Part shown: piece by piece, positions 9,117-17,215 of the stretch
How positions within the stretch are numbered: the first letter of the stretch is position 1
How the letters are laid out: each line of letters starts with the position of its first letter
From: Ignavibacteriaceae bacterium
Lineage (GTDB): Bacteria > Bacteroidota > Ignavibacteria > Ignavibacteriales > Ignavibacteriaceae
Direction of reading: 5' to 3'
DNA: 64,000 nucleotides
NCBI GenBank assembly: GCA_013360295.1
Contig: JABWCL010000015.1
Location: 25,175 to 89,174 of the forward strand
The notes under the pieces: generated by a model
Told to the model about the DNA's origin: nothing
The model's database searches: none
Seen by the model: only the letters and a program-made list of their open reading frames with translations
Made by a program: the position numbers and the translations under genes

Positions 9117-9749
9117 ATGAGCGGATTAGTTTCTAAACTCAAAAGTTCAAGCCCGGCAATAAAGAAATTTTTACTGTGGCTTCTGATGCCCGTCAACCAG
9201 GCGCGTCCGAGAATATGGGTAAAGCTTTTAATGCATCCGTTAATTATAAAGCGCGGTAAAAGAGTGACAATACGTCCCAGAACAAGAATAGATATTCTTC
9301 CCTTCAATAAATGCAGTATCGGAAGTGATTCAACGATTGAAGATTTCTCGACGGTGAATAACGGGGTGGGAGATATCCGGATCGGCGAGAGGACAAGGAT
9401 CGGAATGGGAAACGTGGTAATCGGTCCGGTAACTATCGGTAGTGATGTGATGTTTGCCCAGAACATAGTCCTTTCCGGATTGAATCACGGCTTTGAAGAT
9501 ATATCAATGCCTCCGAGTATTCAGAAAGTAAGTACCGCGGAAATAGTTGTTGAGGATGAAGTGTGGATCGGAGCGAATGCTGTGATTACAGCCGGCGTCC
9601 GGATAGGCAAGCATTCAGTAATCGGGGCGGCAAGTGTTGTGACTAAAAACGTGCCGCCGTATTCCGTGGCAGTTGGTAACCCAGCGAAAATAATAAAGCA
9701 GTATAATAGCGAAACAAGTAAGTGGGAAAAGGTTAATAAAAATGTATAA
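9117..9749 (+). CDS. Hexapeptide-repeat (LbH) acyltransferase
   Basis: A 210-residue protein whose residues about 55-195 are hexapeptide repeats forming a left-handed beta-helix (GERTRIGMGNVVIG, IGANAVITAGVRIGKHSVIGA). His124 in the GLNHGF segment is in the place of the catalytic histidine of the maltose/colanic-acid acetyltransferase group, and the domain ends with the family hallmark VAVGNPAKII. It probably O-acetylates a sugar of the polysaccharide using acetyl-CoA. The N-terminal 50 residues are basic and amphipathic. The 3' end overlaps the 42-residue ORF at 9742. Confidence 0.85.
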   Translation: MSGLVSKLKSSSPAIKKFLLWLLMPVNQARPRIWVKLLMHPLIIKRGKRVTIRPRTRIDILPFNKCSIGSDSTIEDFSTVNNGVGDIRIGERTRIGMGNVVIGPVTIGSDVMFAQNIVLSGLNHGFEDISMPPSIQKVSTAEIVVEDEVWIGANAVITAGVRIGKHSVIGAASVVTKNVPPYSVAVGNPAKIIKQYNSETSKWEKVNKNV

Positions 9750-9870
9750 GATCAGGATCAAGCAAACAGAGGACGATCTGGATCCGCGCAGCAAAATGGT
9801 TGAAAAGGTCACGCTGATCTTTGTGGGCGCGGTTATCTACGGGATAGCCCTTAAGATAGTATTTTTCTGA
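9742..9870 (+). CDS. 42-residue single-pass membrane protein
   Basis: A very short frame begins at ATG 9742 inside the last three codons of the acyltransferase and ends with TGA at 9868. The product has a charged N-terminus (MYKIRIKQTEDDLDPRSK), then one hydrophobic helix (about residues 22-42, VTLIFVGAVIYGIALKIVFF). The 8-base overlap with the upstream gene and the 40-base gap before the next glycosyltransferase place it inside the operon. The clean charged-then-hydrophobic layout supports a real membrane microprotein, perhaps a partner of one of the membrane enzymes. No family is recognised. Confidence 0.55.
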   Translation: MYKIRIKQTEDDLDPRSKMVEKVTLIFVGAVIYGIALKIVFF

Positions 9871-9910
9871 AACAGTGAAGTGTTTTTAATAATTTAAAGT
9901 ATACCAGGAA

Positions 9911-10888
9911 ATGGAAGAAAAACTTAATAATCAGTTGCCCGATGTAGCTATCGTAATTGTTAGCTGGAACACAAAAGACCTTTTACGGAAGTGCCTCAAA
10001 TCAGTCTATGATGAGACTAAAAAATATACATTTGAGATCTGGGTCGTTGATAATGATTCGCCGGATAATTCCGCCGGAATGGTGGCTGAAGAGTTTCCGG
10101 AAGTCAAGCTTATCGCTAACAAAACGAACAATGGCTTTGCACCGGCTAATAACCAGGCGCTGCGGGTTGCAGACGCTAAGAATTATTTACTTCTGAATCC
10201 TGACACGGTTGTGCTTAACGGCGCGATTGATAAGATGCTGGACTATATGTATGAGCACAAGCCGGGGACAGTCACCTGTAAATTGCTTAATGACGATATG
10301 ACGCTGCAGAAATCGGTGAACAACTTTTTCTCCCTGTGGCGTTCATTCTTTGAGAACAGGTTTTTCGCGGAGATATTTCAGAACTTCAGTCTTTCCGGCT
10401 CGATGTTTATGTCCTACTGGGATCATAATGAACTGAGGGAAATTGACTGGGCCTACGGCGCGGTGATTTTATTCAGCCGCGAAGTCTATGATAAAGTCGG
10501 GATACTTGATGACCGTTACTACATTTACGCGGAAGAGATGGATTTCTTTATGCGCGTTAAGAAAGCGGGGTATAAATCTGTGTTCCTGCCAGAAGTTCAC
10601 ATTATACACTACGGGAAATCGTCCTCACGCCAGAGGCGCGCGGAGATGTTCATAATGAATTATAAAAGTTTTTATATGTTCCTGCGCAAGAACTATCCCT
10701 CACACGTCTATCCTATATACAGGGCTCGGACGGTTTTCTATCTTTATTTGTGGCTGCTCAAATTCAACACAGATGTTTTTATCGCGAAGCTTAAAGGGAA
10801 GAGAAACGAAGAAGCGCTGACACAGATAGATGTTTACACAAGAACGCTTCAGTGGCACAAATCACCTGAAAGTGAAATTCCGGTTTGA
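9911..10888 (+). CDS. Family 2 glycosyltransferase (rhamnosyltransferase-like)
   Basis: A 325-residue GT-A enzyme with the WbbL/rhamnosyltransferase-type N-terminus VAIVIVSWNTKDLLRKCL, the nucleotide-binding VVDNDSPDNS, the NNGFAPANNQAL segment and the metal-binding LLLNPDTVV. The later AEEMDFFMRVKKAGYK segment is the typical acceptor/base region. It is cytoplasmic, with a weakly hydrophobic tail, and should add one sugar to the growing repeat unit. Its ATG follows an AGGAA sequence closely, and its stop overlaps the TTG start of the polymerase-like gene (TTGA). Confidence 0.9.
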   Translation: MEEKLNNQLPDVAIVIVSWNTKDLLRKCLKSVYDETKKYTFEIWVVDNDSPDNSAGMVAEEFPEVKLIANKTNNGFAPANNQALRVADAKNYLLLNPDTVVLNGAIDKMLDYMYEHKPGTVTCKLLNDDMTLQKSVNNFFSLWRSFFENRFFAEIFQNFSLSGSMFMSYWDHNELREIDWAYGAVILFSREVYDKVGILDDRYYIYAEEMDFFMRVKKAGYKSVFLPEVHIIHYGKSSSRQRRAEMFIMNYKSFYMFLRKNYPSHVYPIYRARTVFYLYLWLLKFNTDVFIAKLKGKRNEEALTQIDVYTRTLQWHKSPESEIPV

Positions 10889-12375
10889 ATGATTTTGTAT
10901 TAGATATTAGCGCCGCGCGTCCGGTAAACGGAAAAGAACGGATAAAGGTTTTTTTCCGGGAAAAGTTCATTGACTCCAGGCTGGAGAGCGGTTACGGTAT
11001 CTCAATACTTTCATTAGCGGCAATATTTATCGCTTTTGTTGTTACAAAGGCAGGCCTCACCGCAGGGATAGGGTTGATTGCGCTTGCCCTGGCTTTGCCG
11101 ATGGTGCTTTTATGCCTTTATAATATTAAGGCTACCCTGGTTTTCACTATAGTGTTTTCATTCTTTTTTTCGATCATTAAGCGAGCTGTCGGAAATATCC
11201 AGCTTGGCCTGGTTGTTGACGCCCTCATTGCGTTAATGTTTTTTGGATTGGTATTAAAGCAGGTACAGGAGCGTAACTGGAAGATCAGGAATAACGCGGT
11301 TAATAAAGTCATACTCGCCTGGATAGTCTATAACCTTCTGCAGCTTGTCAATCCAACTGCCGAATCCCGGCTGGCGTGGTTTTATACCGTACGCACCTTC
11401 GCCGGGATAATGATAATGTACTACCTGCTTATGTATGCAATTGATAACCGGAATTACTTTTTCCTTCTGATAAAAATATGGATTAGTCTGACAATACTCG
11501 CAATGATATACGGTTATATACAGGAGTATATCGGACTTATGCCTTTTGAGGAGCGCTGGGCTACGGCAACGAAGGAAAGATACGCACTTCTCTTTCAGGC
11601 CGGGAAATTCCGGAAGTTCTCTTATTTTTCGGATCCCCTCGTGTATGGTTTTATGATGGCCGTTACCAGTATTCTCTGTTTCATACTCGCACAGGGGCCG
11701 ATTAAAAAAGGTTATAAGATATCGTTATATACAATTAGCGTGCTTATGATGTACGCGATGCTTTTTTCCGGCACCCGCACCGCCTTTGTGCTGCCGATGG
11801 CGGCATTTCTTTTCTACGCGGTAATTTCCTTTAAGAAAAATATTTTGATTTTCGGGGGAGTAATGGGTATTGTGCTTCTTATATTACTCAATATCCCGGC
11901 GAACAATGCTAACCTCTACCGATTCCAGAGTGCCTTTAATCCAACAGAAGACGCTTCTTACCGGACACGCGCGAGAAACCAGGCATTCATACAACCGTTT
12001 ATTCAGAAGCACCCGTTAGGCGGCGGGCTCGGCAGTGTGGGTGAGTGGGGGAAGAAGTTCTCTCCCTGGTCGCCACTAGCAAACTTTCCGCCTGATTCAG
12101 GTTTCGTTCGCACTGCGGTAGAGCAGGGGTGGCTCGGACTTTTACTTTACTGCACTCTGCTTTTCCTTGTGTTTAAACAGGGGATCCACGATTATTTCAG
12201 GATACGAGATCCGCTCTTAAAAAATATTTCTCTCGGAATGTTAACCGTATTGTTCTCGCTTGTGGTTGCAAATTTCCCGCAGGAAGCGATCGGACAATAC
12301 CCCATAAATATATTATTTTTTGTCGCAATCGCGCTGATAACAAAAGCGCGGGAATTTGATTTGGTGAAAACATGA
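10885..12375 (+). CDS. O-antigen ligase/polymerase family protein (Wzy/WaaL-like)
   Basis: The 496-residue protein has about 10-12 membrane helices and the Wzy_C-type periplasmic loop: SGTRTAFVLP, then HPLGGGLGSVGEWG and a PPDSGFVRTAVEQGWLG segment before the last helices. Members either polymerise repeat units (Wzy) or ligate the glycan to lipid A or protein. In this context, with Wzx and Wzz, polymerisation is the likelier role, but sequence does not decide it. The start is TTG at 10885, overlapping the upstream TGA; no ATG in frame lies near. It overlaps the next gene by 4 bases. Confidence 0.8.
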   Translation: MNDFVLDISAARPVNGKERIKVFFREKFIDSRLESGYGISILSLAAIFIAFVVTKAGLTAGIGLIALALALPMVLLCLYNIKATLVFTIVFSFFFSIIKRAVGNIQLGLVVDALIALMFFGLVLKQVQERNWKIRNNAVNKVILAWIVYNLLQLVNPTAESRLAWFYTVRTFAGIMIMYYLLMYAIDNRNYFFLLIKIWISLTILAMIYGYIQEYIGLMPFEERWATATKERYALLFQAGKFRKFSYFSDPLVYGFMMAVTSILCFILAQGPIKKGYKISLYTISVLMMYAMLFSGTRTAFVLPMAAFLFYAVISFKKNILIFGGVMGIVLLILLNIPANNANLYRFQSAFNPTEDASYRTRARNQAFIQPFIQKHPLGGGLGSVGEWGKKFSPWSPLANFPPDSGFVRTAVEQGWLGLLLYCTLLFLVFKQGIHDYFRIRDPLLKNISLGMLTVLFSLVVANFPQEAIGQYPINILFFVAIALITKAREFDLVKT

Positions 12376-13217
12376 AAAACAGGTTCAGCTCCCCCGATTG
12401 GCTGCAGAAGCATCTGGATATCCCCGACACCCCTTTTACAATAAGTGAGAGCAGGTTTGAAGAGATAAGAAATAAAATGAAAAAATTTACCGCTGAAGAT
12501 CCTGAGGTTTCAGTTATGATACCCTGCTGGAATGAAGAACCTAATATAGTTCGGACTATCTCCACGTTCAGCGAGCAGACAACGCAGAGAAGGACTGAGA
12601 TTGTTTTTGTAAACAACAACTCGACCGACAGGACCGCTGAACTTCTCGATAAATGCGGCGCGGTAAGCATCTTTGTTGAAAAGCAGGGGATCAGTTTTGC
12701 CCGTCAGGCGGGGCTGGAGAGGGCTAAAGGGAAATATCATCTCTGCGCTGACGCCGATTCATTTTATCCGCCGGACTGGATAGAGACTATGGTTAAAGCG
12801 CTTGAAGATGATTCCGTTACCTGTGCTTATGGGCGGTACTCCTTTATTCCCCCTGAGGGAACAAGCAGATTCGCTCTAGGCGTGCACGAAATAATTGCCG
12901 AATCGCTGTTCACACTTCGCAACCGGCGCAGGCAGTACCTGAATGTCGGGGGCGCAAATTTTGGTTTCAGAACTGCTGACGGAAAGAAAGTCGGAGGTTT
13001 TAATACAACACGCCCGAAGTGGTCAGACGGTTGGATGGCAATGACACTTGCTGATATCGGGAAAATTCAACTGGTCAAAAGTAACAGCGCGCGTGTCTGG
13101 ACCAGCGCCAGAAGGCTCATGGCAGACGGCAGCCTCGGAAAAGCTTTCGTAAGAAGAGTTAAGAAGGAGATTGGCAGATTATATGAATACGTATTCCCCG
13201 TGGAGCATAAGAAGTAA
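12372..13217 (+). CDS. Family 2 glycosyltransferase
   Basis: A 281-residue GT-A enzyme. After a leader of about 40 residues come SVMIPCWNEEPNIVRTI, the nucleotide-binding FVNNNSTDRTAELL, and the ADADS metal site (about residues 130-134). The GGANFGFR segment and a WSDGW sequence lie in the acceptor half. No membrane segments. It starts in an ATGA overlap with the polymerase-like gene and is the last gene of the plus-strand polysaccharide run; the next gene is convergent, 12 bases away. No clear terminator hairpin lies between them. Confidence 0.88.
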   Translation: MKNRFSSPDWLQKHLDIPDTPFTISESRFEEIRNKMKKFTAEDPEVSVMIPCWNEEPNIVRTISTFSEQTTQRRTEIVFVNNNSTDRTAELLDKCGAVSIFVEKQGISFARQAGLERAKGKYHLCADADSFYPPDWIETMVKALEDDSVTCAYGRYSFIPPEGTSRFALGVHEIIAESLFTLRNRRRQYLNVGGANFGFRTADGKKVGGFNTTRPKWSDGWMAMTLADIGKIQLVKSNSARVWTSARRLMADGSLGKAFVRRVKKEIGRLYEYVFPVEHKK

Positions 13218-13229
13218 GGGGGGAGAACT

Positions 13230-13607
13230 CTACAGTTGTCTGCGAAGGGATATCCCGGTAACGGCGATTATTATTCCGGTTAAGAGAATTATCACTCCGG
13301 CGATATCGGAAACCGTAATCCCGTCATTCGGATTAAAATAGAAAAGTGTTTTAACCTCAAGAAATTTCGGAAGGGGAACTAAGATTATCACACCCGCCAG
13401 CAGTGAGAGCAGGCCCCCGGTGATAAGGAGAAAGAGAGCGGTAAAAGAACGCTTCTTTAAATACTTCTCGGCCGCGGCGCTGTCAAGATCGCTGCTGTCA
13501 AGCGCGAGAATAAAATCATCCAGAACCTCGTCACGCCCTTTGGAATCAACATCAATCTCGCGGAACGGCTTTATCCGCTCTTCTATGGTATGAGCTTTAT
13601 CTTTCAT
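13230..13607 (-). CDS. Small two-helix membrane protein, unknown function
   Basis: A 125-residue protein with an acidic, helical cytoplasmic N-terminus (about 1-50, including VLDDFILALDSSDLDSA) and two hydrophobic helices at about 55-78 and 97-118. I do not recognise a family. The overall form is similar to small inner-membrane proteins with an anti-sigma or scaffold-like soluble head, but there is no diagnostic motif. It converges on the last glycosyltransferase of the polysaccharide operon and may be unrelated to it. Confidence 0.65.
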   Translation of the reverse strand: MKDKAHTIEERIKPFREIDVDSKGRDEVLDDFILALDSSDLDSAAAEKYLKKRSFTALFLLITGGLLSLLAGVIILVPLPKFLEVKTLFYFNPNDGITVSDIAGVIILLTGIIIAVTGISLRRQL

Positions 13608-13714
13608 CGCGTCAATATTATTTGATTTATTAAGTGTAACTTAACGGATCACGGCGGATAAATGAAATAGCCCGGGAGCGCAATTTTCTGATAAATCGCA
13701 GCCGTCTTGGGCCA

Positions 13715-13831
13715 TCAGGAATCCTGTTCACCGTTCGTTTTCTTCTTCCGGCTGTAAATCTTCCTGCTGTCCTTGATTTTTGGTTTTTGCTTCGGAAGAG
13801 GGATGCGGATTTTTTTGGGTTTTTGCTTCAT
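13715..13831 (-). CDS. 38-residue highly basic protein
   Basis: Starting at the internal ATG at 13831, this frame encodes a 38-residue protein that is about 40 percent Lys/Arg with a PKKIRIPLPKQKPK core and a KKK tail. A longer frame exists upstream to 13915, but its extra 28 residues are hydrophobic and low in quality, so the shorter form is preferred. The regular proline/lysine pattern is not what random sequence would give and recalls short RNA- or ribosome-associated basic proteins. No family name is assigned. Confidence 0.45.
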   Translation of the reverse strand: MKQKPKKIRIPLPKQKPKIKDSRKIYSRKKKTNGEQDS

Positions 13832-14072
13832 AATAAAATTAACGGTTAGCGGTTTTAGAATAATATTCTCACTGAAAACAATAATTAAATTAAGTAGTAA
13901 TGCACGAATGCGCAAATTTGGCAGAGGATACTGTGATGGGTTGTGACATACAGATGTTCATATACTGAGGAATGTTCACAATTTTATGAACAAGCAATTA
14001 ATTACAACATTAAATTAATAGTTGGAAATAATTAATAATATTTAAGTTTTCGGTAACCGGACAATTTCCCTC
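13832..14072. other. AT-rich intergenic region with TGTTCA half-sites
   Basis: No gene is seen here. Three TGTTCA-type half-sites stand out: TGTTCA at 13955-13960, TGTTCA at 13973-13978 and its inverse TGAACA at 13987-13992. The last two form a dyad with 8 bases between arms, and the first two are 18 bases apart. This could be an operator for the small basic gene on the minus strand. Nothing else is evident. Confidence 0.3.
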
Positions 14073-15953
14073 TCAGGTAAGTATCCCGATCAGCTTTTCC
14101 GCCAAATCAGTAATCTCCTTTGACTCTTTATTCAACTCGAGCACGAATTTATTATCAGCATATGTGCCGCGGACATTATTAAAATCAGCATCGCGTTCAT
14201 CTGCACCGCCGTCTACGCCAAACCCGATCTTACTGGACTGGTCAAACTCTTTCTCGGCGTCTTTCAGGATCATATTGTTGAGTTTAATGCTGTTTTCTTT
14301 CCAGTCGTTGATAATTTGCACCAACTGTTCGCGCGATAGTCCGGAAGGTTCAGCGCCGAATCTGGTCTTTATAAGATTGGCACACCACGCCCACGAGCTT
14401 TCCTCATATTCGGAGGCGGTTTCTTTCAGCGCGGTGATGAACCCGTCAATTGAATCTATTTTTTTGGCCTTAACTTCTTTAATAAGATTATCATAGTTCG
14501 CTTTTGGAATAAGCATTCCTGCTGCATCAACCCACGATTCACAGAAAAGAGAAGGATTATCTTTCAAAGCTTCTTTAGCCGGGAGCGATTTGTCAGATTG
14601 TTCAAGCTTTTTAATAACCTGCAGTCCGATAAAGATTTTAATTGCCATTTCATAATATTTTCCGCAAGTTTTAAGAAGAAGGCGTTTGATATGGAGGCCT
14701 TTATAGGTAACATATTCCTGTTCCTTGCTTGCCTTCTCAAGCAGTTCCTTCATTATATTTGAGCCGTTAATGATCTTTCCAATGATGTACGGATTAAAGA
14801 GATCAAAATTCAGAATGTCAAAACGGATGGGATCTTTTCTCCTGTCACGCGCAGGCCATTTCTGGCTGTCGCGCCTTGTGCCAACTGTGAACATATTCAT
14901 CGCGGGAGTAAGCAGGCTTTTACCGTCCTCTTCGTTGATGTAAGAAAACGGGAAATCACCGGCATCGAAGTTTGTATAATGCTTTCCAATTACCACGCTG
15001 AAAGCGCCGACTCTCGAAGGCCAAAGCATATAGGAAAAGGAACCCGTCTTTGATCCGCGCTCAAGTATACCCTGGTGCAGAGGGCCAAGTTTATACATAT
15101 GATTGCTCTGGTTAGATCCGCTGCCGGCGTTATAGAAAGAAAACATCGCGGCAATAAGCAGGGAAGATTTATGATGAGTTACCGTATACGGTCCCGCGAA
15201 AATACTTACCGCTTCTCCGTGAAAGCCTTCGCAGTTGGAAAAGAAGGCGGAATTCTCTGCCGAGTACTGTTTACCAATCCTTACCCCCTGACCGATGAAG
15301 CAATTGTCTATCAAGGCTCCGTCACTTATAATAGTTCCTGACTGTATTATAAAATGCTTCGCCGTTACTCCAGTGCTTATCTTAACCTGGTCTTCAGGTG
15401 AGCTTAATATTGTTCCTGTTGAAAGGCAGGATATTCCTTCAATTTTTGCGGGCCCTTCTATCCATACATCTTTAATAATACCGCAATGTGAAATTGATGT
15501 GCCCCTGCCGATAAGTCCGGTAGAAGATTTTTTACTTTCACAATATACGTGAATGAACCTTTCCGCAGTTTCAACGAAGGCATTATCGTGGCGGCAGGTA
15601 ACCAGCATATAAGCAATTTGAGAAGTGAGCCGGTCGAACATAATCAGTTCTCTTCCACCCCCCTCATTCAATACACTTATCTTTGTTCCGTTCCCGAATG
15701 TTGTCTCGCCATCTACGGAAAGGGAGTCAACATTACGTATTGCTACATTATCTTCTATACGGTAACCGGCTAAATTGAAGACATTATTAATCTCCACATT
15801 TTCACCGAGAAATACTTCTCCGTTAAAATTTACATTTCGGATTTTCGCGGGAGAGAAATTTTCGGAAACAGAGATGTTTTTCCAGTCGCGTGATGTGCAG
15901 CCGCTGTTTTCAAGCGCAGATATTTCGGAAGAGGTGAGATTTCTATAGTTCAT
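14073..15953 (-). CDS. DUF4954 family protein
   Basis: The 626-residue protein matches the pattern of DUF4954, a family common in Bacteroidota. It opens with NYRNLTSSEISALENSGC and WKNISVSENF, followed by a long hexapeptide-like, left-handed-beta-helix segment (about residues 30-300) with an FHGEAVSIFAGPYTVTHHKSS stretch, and a helical C-terminal part (about 390-620). The beta-helix suggests a sugar-nucleotide or acyl transfer type fold, but no function is established that I know of. It is on the same strand as nagB, 431 bases downstream of it, probably as a separate unit. The C-terminal part may bind partners; this is inference. Confidence 0.8.
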   Translation of the reverse strand: MNYRNLTSSEISALENSGCTSRDWKNISVSENFSPAKIRNVNFNGEVFLGENVEINNVFNLAGYRIEDNVAIRNVDSLSVDGETTFGNGTKISVLNEGGGRELIMFDRLTSQIAYMLVTCRHDNAFVETAERFIHVYCESKKSSTGLIGRGTSISHCGIIKDVWIEGPAKIEGISCLSTGTILSSPEDQVKISTGVTAKHFIIQSGTIISDGALIDNCFIGQGVRIGKQYSAENSAFFSNCEGFHGEAVSIFAGPYTVTHHKSSLLIAAMFSFYNAGSGSNQSNHMYKLGPLHQGILERGSKTGSFSYMLWPSRVGAFSVVIGKHYTNFDAGDFPFSYINEEDGKSLLTPAMNMFTVGTRRDSQKWPARDRRKDPIRFDILNFDLFNPYIIGKIINGSNIMKELLEKASKEQEYVTYKGLHIKRLLLKTCGKYYEMAIKIFIGLQVIKKLEQSDKSLPAKEALKDNPSLFCESWVDAAGMLIPKANYDNLIKEVKAKKIDSIDGFITALKETASEYEESSWAWCANLIKTRFGAEPSGLSREQLVQIINDWKENSIKLNNMILKDAEKEFDQSSKIGFGVDGGADERDADFNNVRGTYADNKFVLELNKESKEITDLAEKLIGILT

Positions 15954-16384
15954 TAAAATGAATGATCGATTTTTAATTAATATATTCTAATTTGGTAAAA
16001 TTATAATTGATTTAATGCTTTTCTCCACAGCGGAGGAAAATAATTTTTGATTTAACGCAAAGACGCGAAGTCAACGCCAAGTCCGCAAAGAATTCTTCAT
16101 AAAAGCTTAAAGAGATATATGTGAATTAAAATGGGAATCTTAACTTTTAATAAATAATATAGCACGAAACCGAAAAAAGGTTTTTACGTTATACTAACAA
16201 TTCCGGAGGTTAATCAATCATACGCCTCATTAACACCGTCGGGAGGGGCAAGCCCGCTCCCCTACTTTTAGAAAACTGCGGTCATCCGTTGCATCTGCGT
16301 AATCTGTGGTCCATCACAGCGAATTATGCGGGCTATATTTACAGGTTTCTAAAAGTTCTTAATGATATCCTTTTAATCCTTAAT
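15954..16384. other. Intergenic region with decayed short repeats
   Basis: No gene is supported. The stretch holds an ACGCAAAGACGCGAAG-type degenerate direct repeat near 16055-16090, and an inverted repeat at about 16229-16253 (arms GGGAG/CTCCC and GGGC/GCCC, ending CCCCTAC) that resembles the palindromic repeats elsewhere in the window. Near 16280-16310 is a GCATCTGCGTAATCTGTGGTCC-like sequence cut by the text. The region separates nagB from DUF4954. Confidence 0.4.
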
Positions 16385-17194
16385 TCACAAAACCGGTAAA
16401 TTCGCAAGCGCCTGTTCTTCGATTTCTTTAAAGTATTTTACGGTACCAACTTTAAGTTCCAGAGTGGCCTCTTCATCACAGGCGATAATCCCGTGCGGGT
16501 GAAGCTGAAGCATTGATACCGTCCACATATGGTTAACGCCGTCTTCAACCGCGCTTCTGAGAGCCCGCGCTTTATTAAACCCGGAAACGATAATCAGAAC
16601 TTCCCTGGCATCCATTACCGTACCCACGCCAACGGTAAGCGCGGTCCTTGGCACTTTATTAACTTCATTATCAAAGAAGCGTGCGTTAGCAAGGCGGGTA
16701 TCATATGTAAGCGTTTTTATCCTGGTACGCGAAGAGAGCGATGAACCGGGTTCGTTGAAAGCGATGTGCCCGTCAGCCCCGATCCCGCCTAAAAAGAAAT
16801 CTATTCCGCCGTGCTCTTTTATCTTATCTTCATAGAGCCGACATTCTTCATCAAGGTCTTTCGCGTTACCGTTAAGTATATTTACGTTTTCTTTAGGAAT
16901 ATCAACGTGACTGAAAAGATGCTGCCACATAAAATAGTGGTAACTCTGCGGATGGCTCTCGGAGATATCCACATACTCATCCATATTAAATGTCACGACG
17001 TTCTGAAATGAAACCTTCCCTTCATTGTAAAGGGCAACGAGTTCCCGGTAGGTGCCTATGGGAGAAGATCCTGTAGGAAGGCCAAGGACATAAGGCTTCT
17101 CAGGGGTTGGTTTAGCCAGGTTGATTTTCCTTGCGATATAATGCGCGACCCATTTACTCAGTGACTGATAATTATCATAAATTAAAATTCTCAT
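16385..17194 (-). CDS. nagB: Glucosamine-6-phosphate deaminase
   Basis: The protein is 269 residues, the normal NagB size, and catalyses glucosamine 6-phosphate to fructose 6-phosphate plus ammonia. All hallmark segments are present: the phosphate-binding GLPTGSSP (about 38-45), Asp72 in FNMDEY, and the catalytic Asp141, His143 and Glu148 in [14 protein letters not shown], which fall at the same numbers as in the E. coli enzyme. A GGAG ribosome site precedes the ATG. It follows the acyl-CoA synthetase gene by 21 bases and is probably cotranscribed with it and the acyl carrier protein. It links amino-sugar turnover with glycolysis. Confidence 0.93.
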   Translation of the reverse strand: MRILIYDNYQSLSKWVAHYIARKINLAKPTPEKPYVLGLPTGSSPIGTYRELVALYNEGKVSFQNVVTFNMDEYVDISESHPQSYHYFMWQHLFSHVDIPKENVNILNGNAKDLDEECRLYEDKIKEHGGIDFFLGGIGADGHIAFNEPGSSLSSRTRIKTLTYDTRLANARFFDNEVNKVPRTALTVGVGTVMDAREVLIIVSGFNKARALRSAVEDGVNHMWTVSMLQLHPHGIIACDEEATLELKVGTVKYFKEIEEQALANLPVL

Positions 17195-17215
17195 TTAAGA
17201 CTCCGAAAAAAATTA

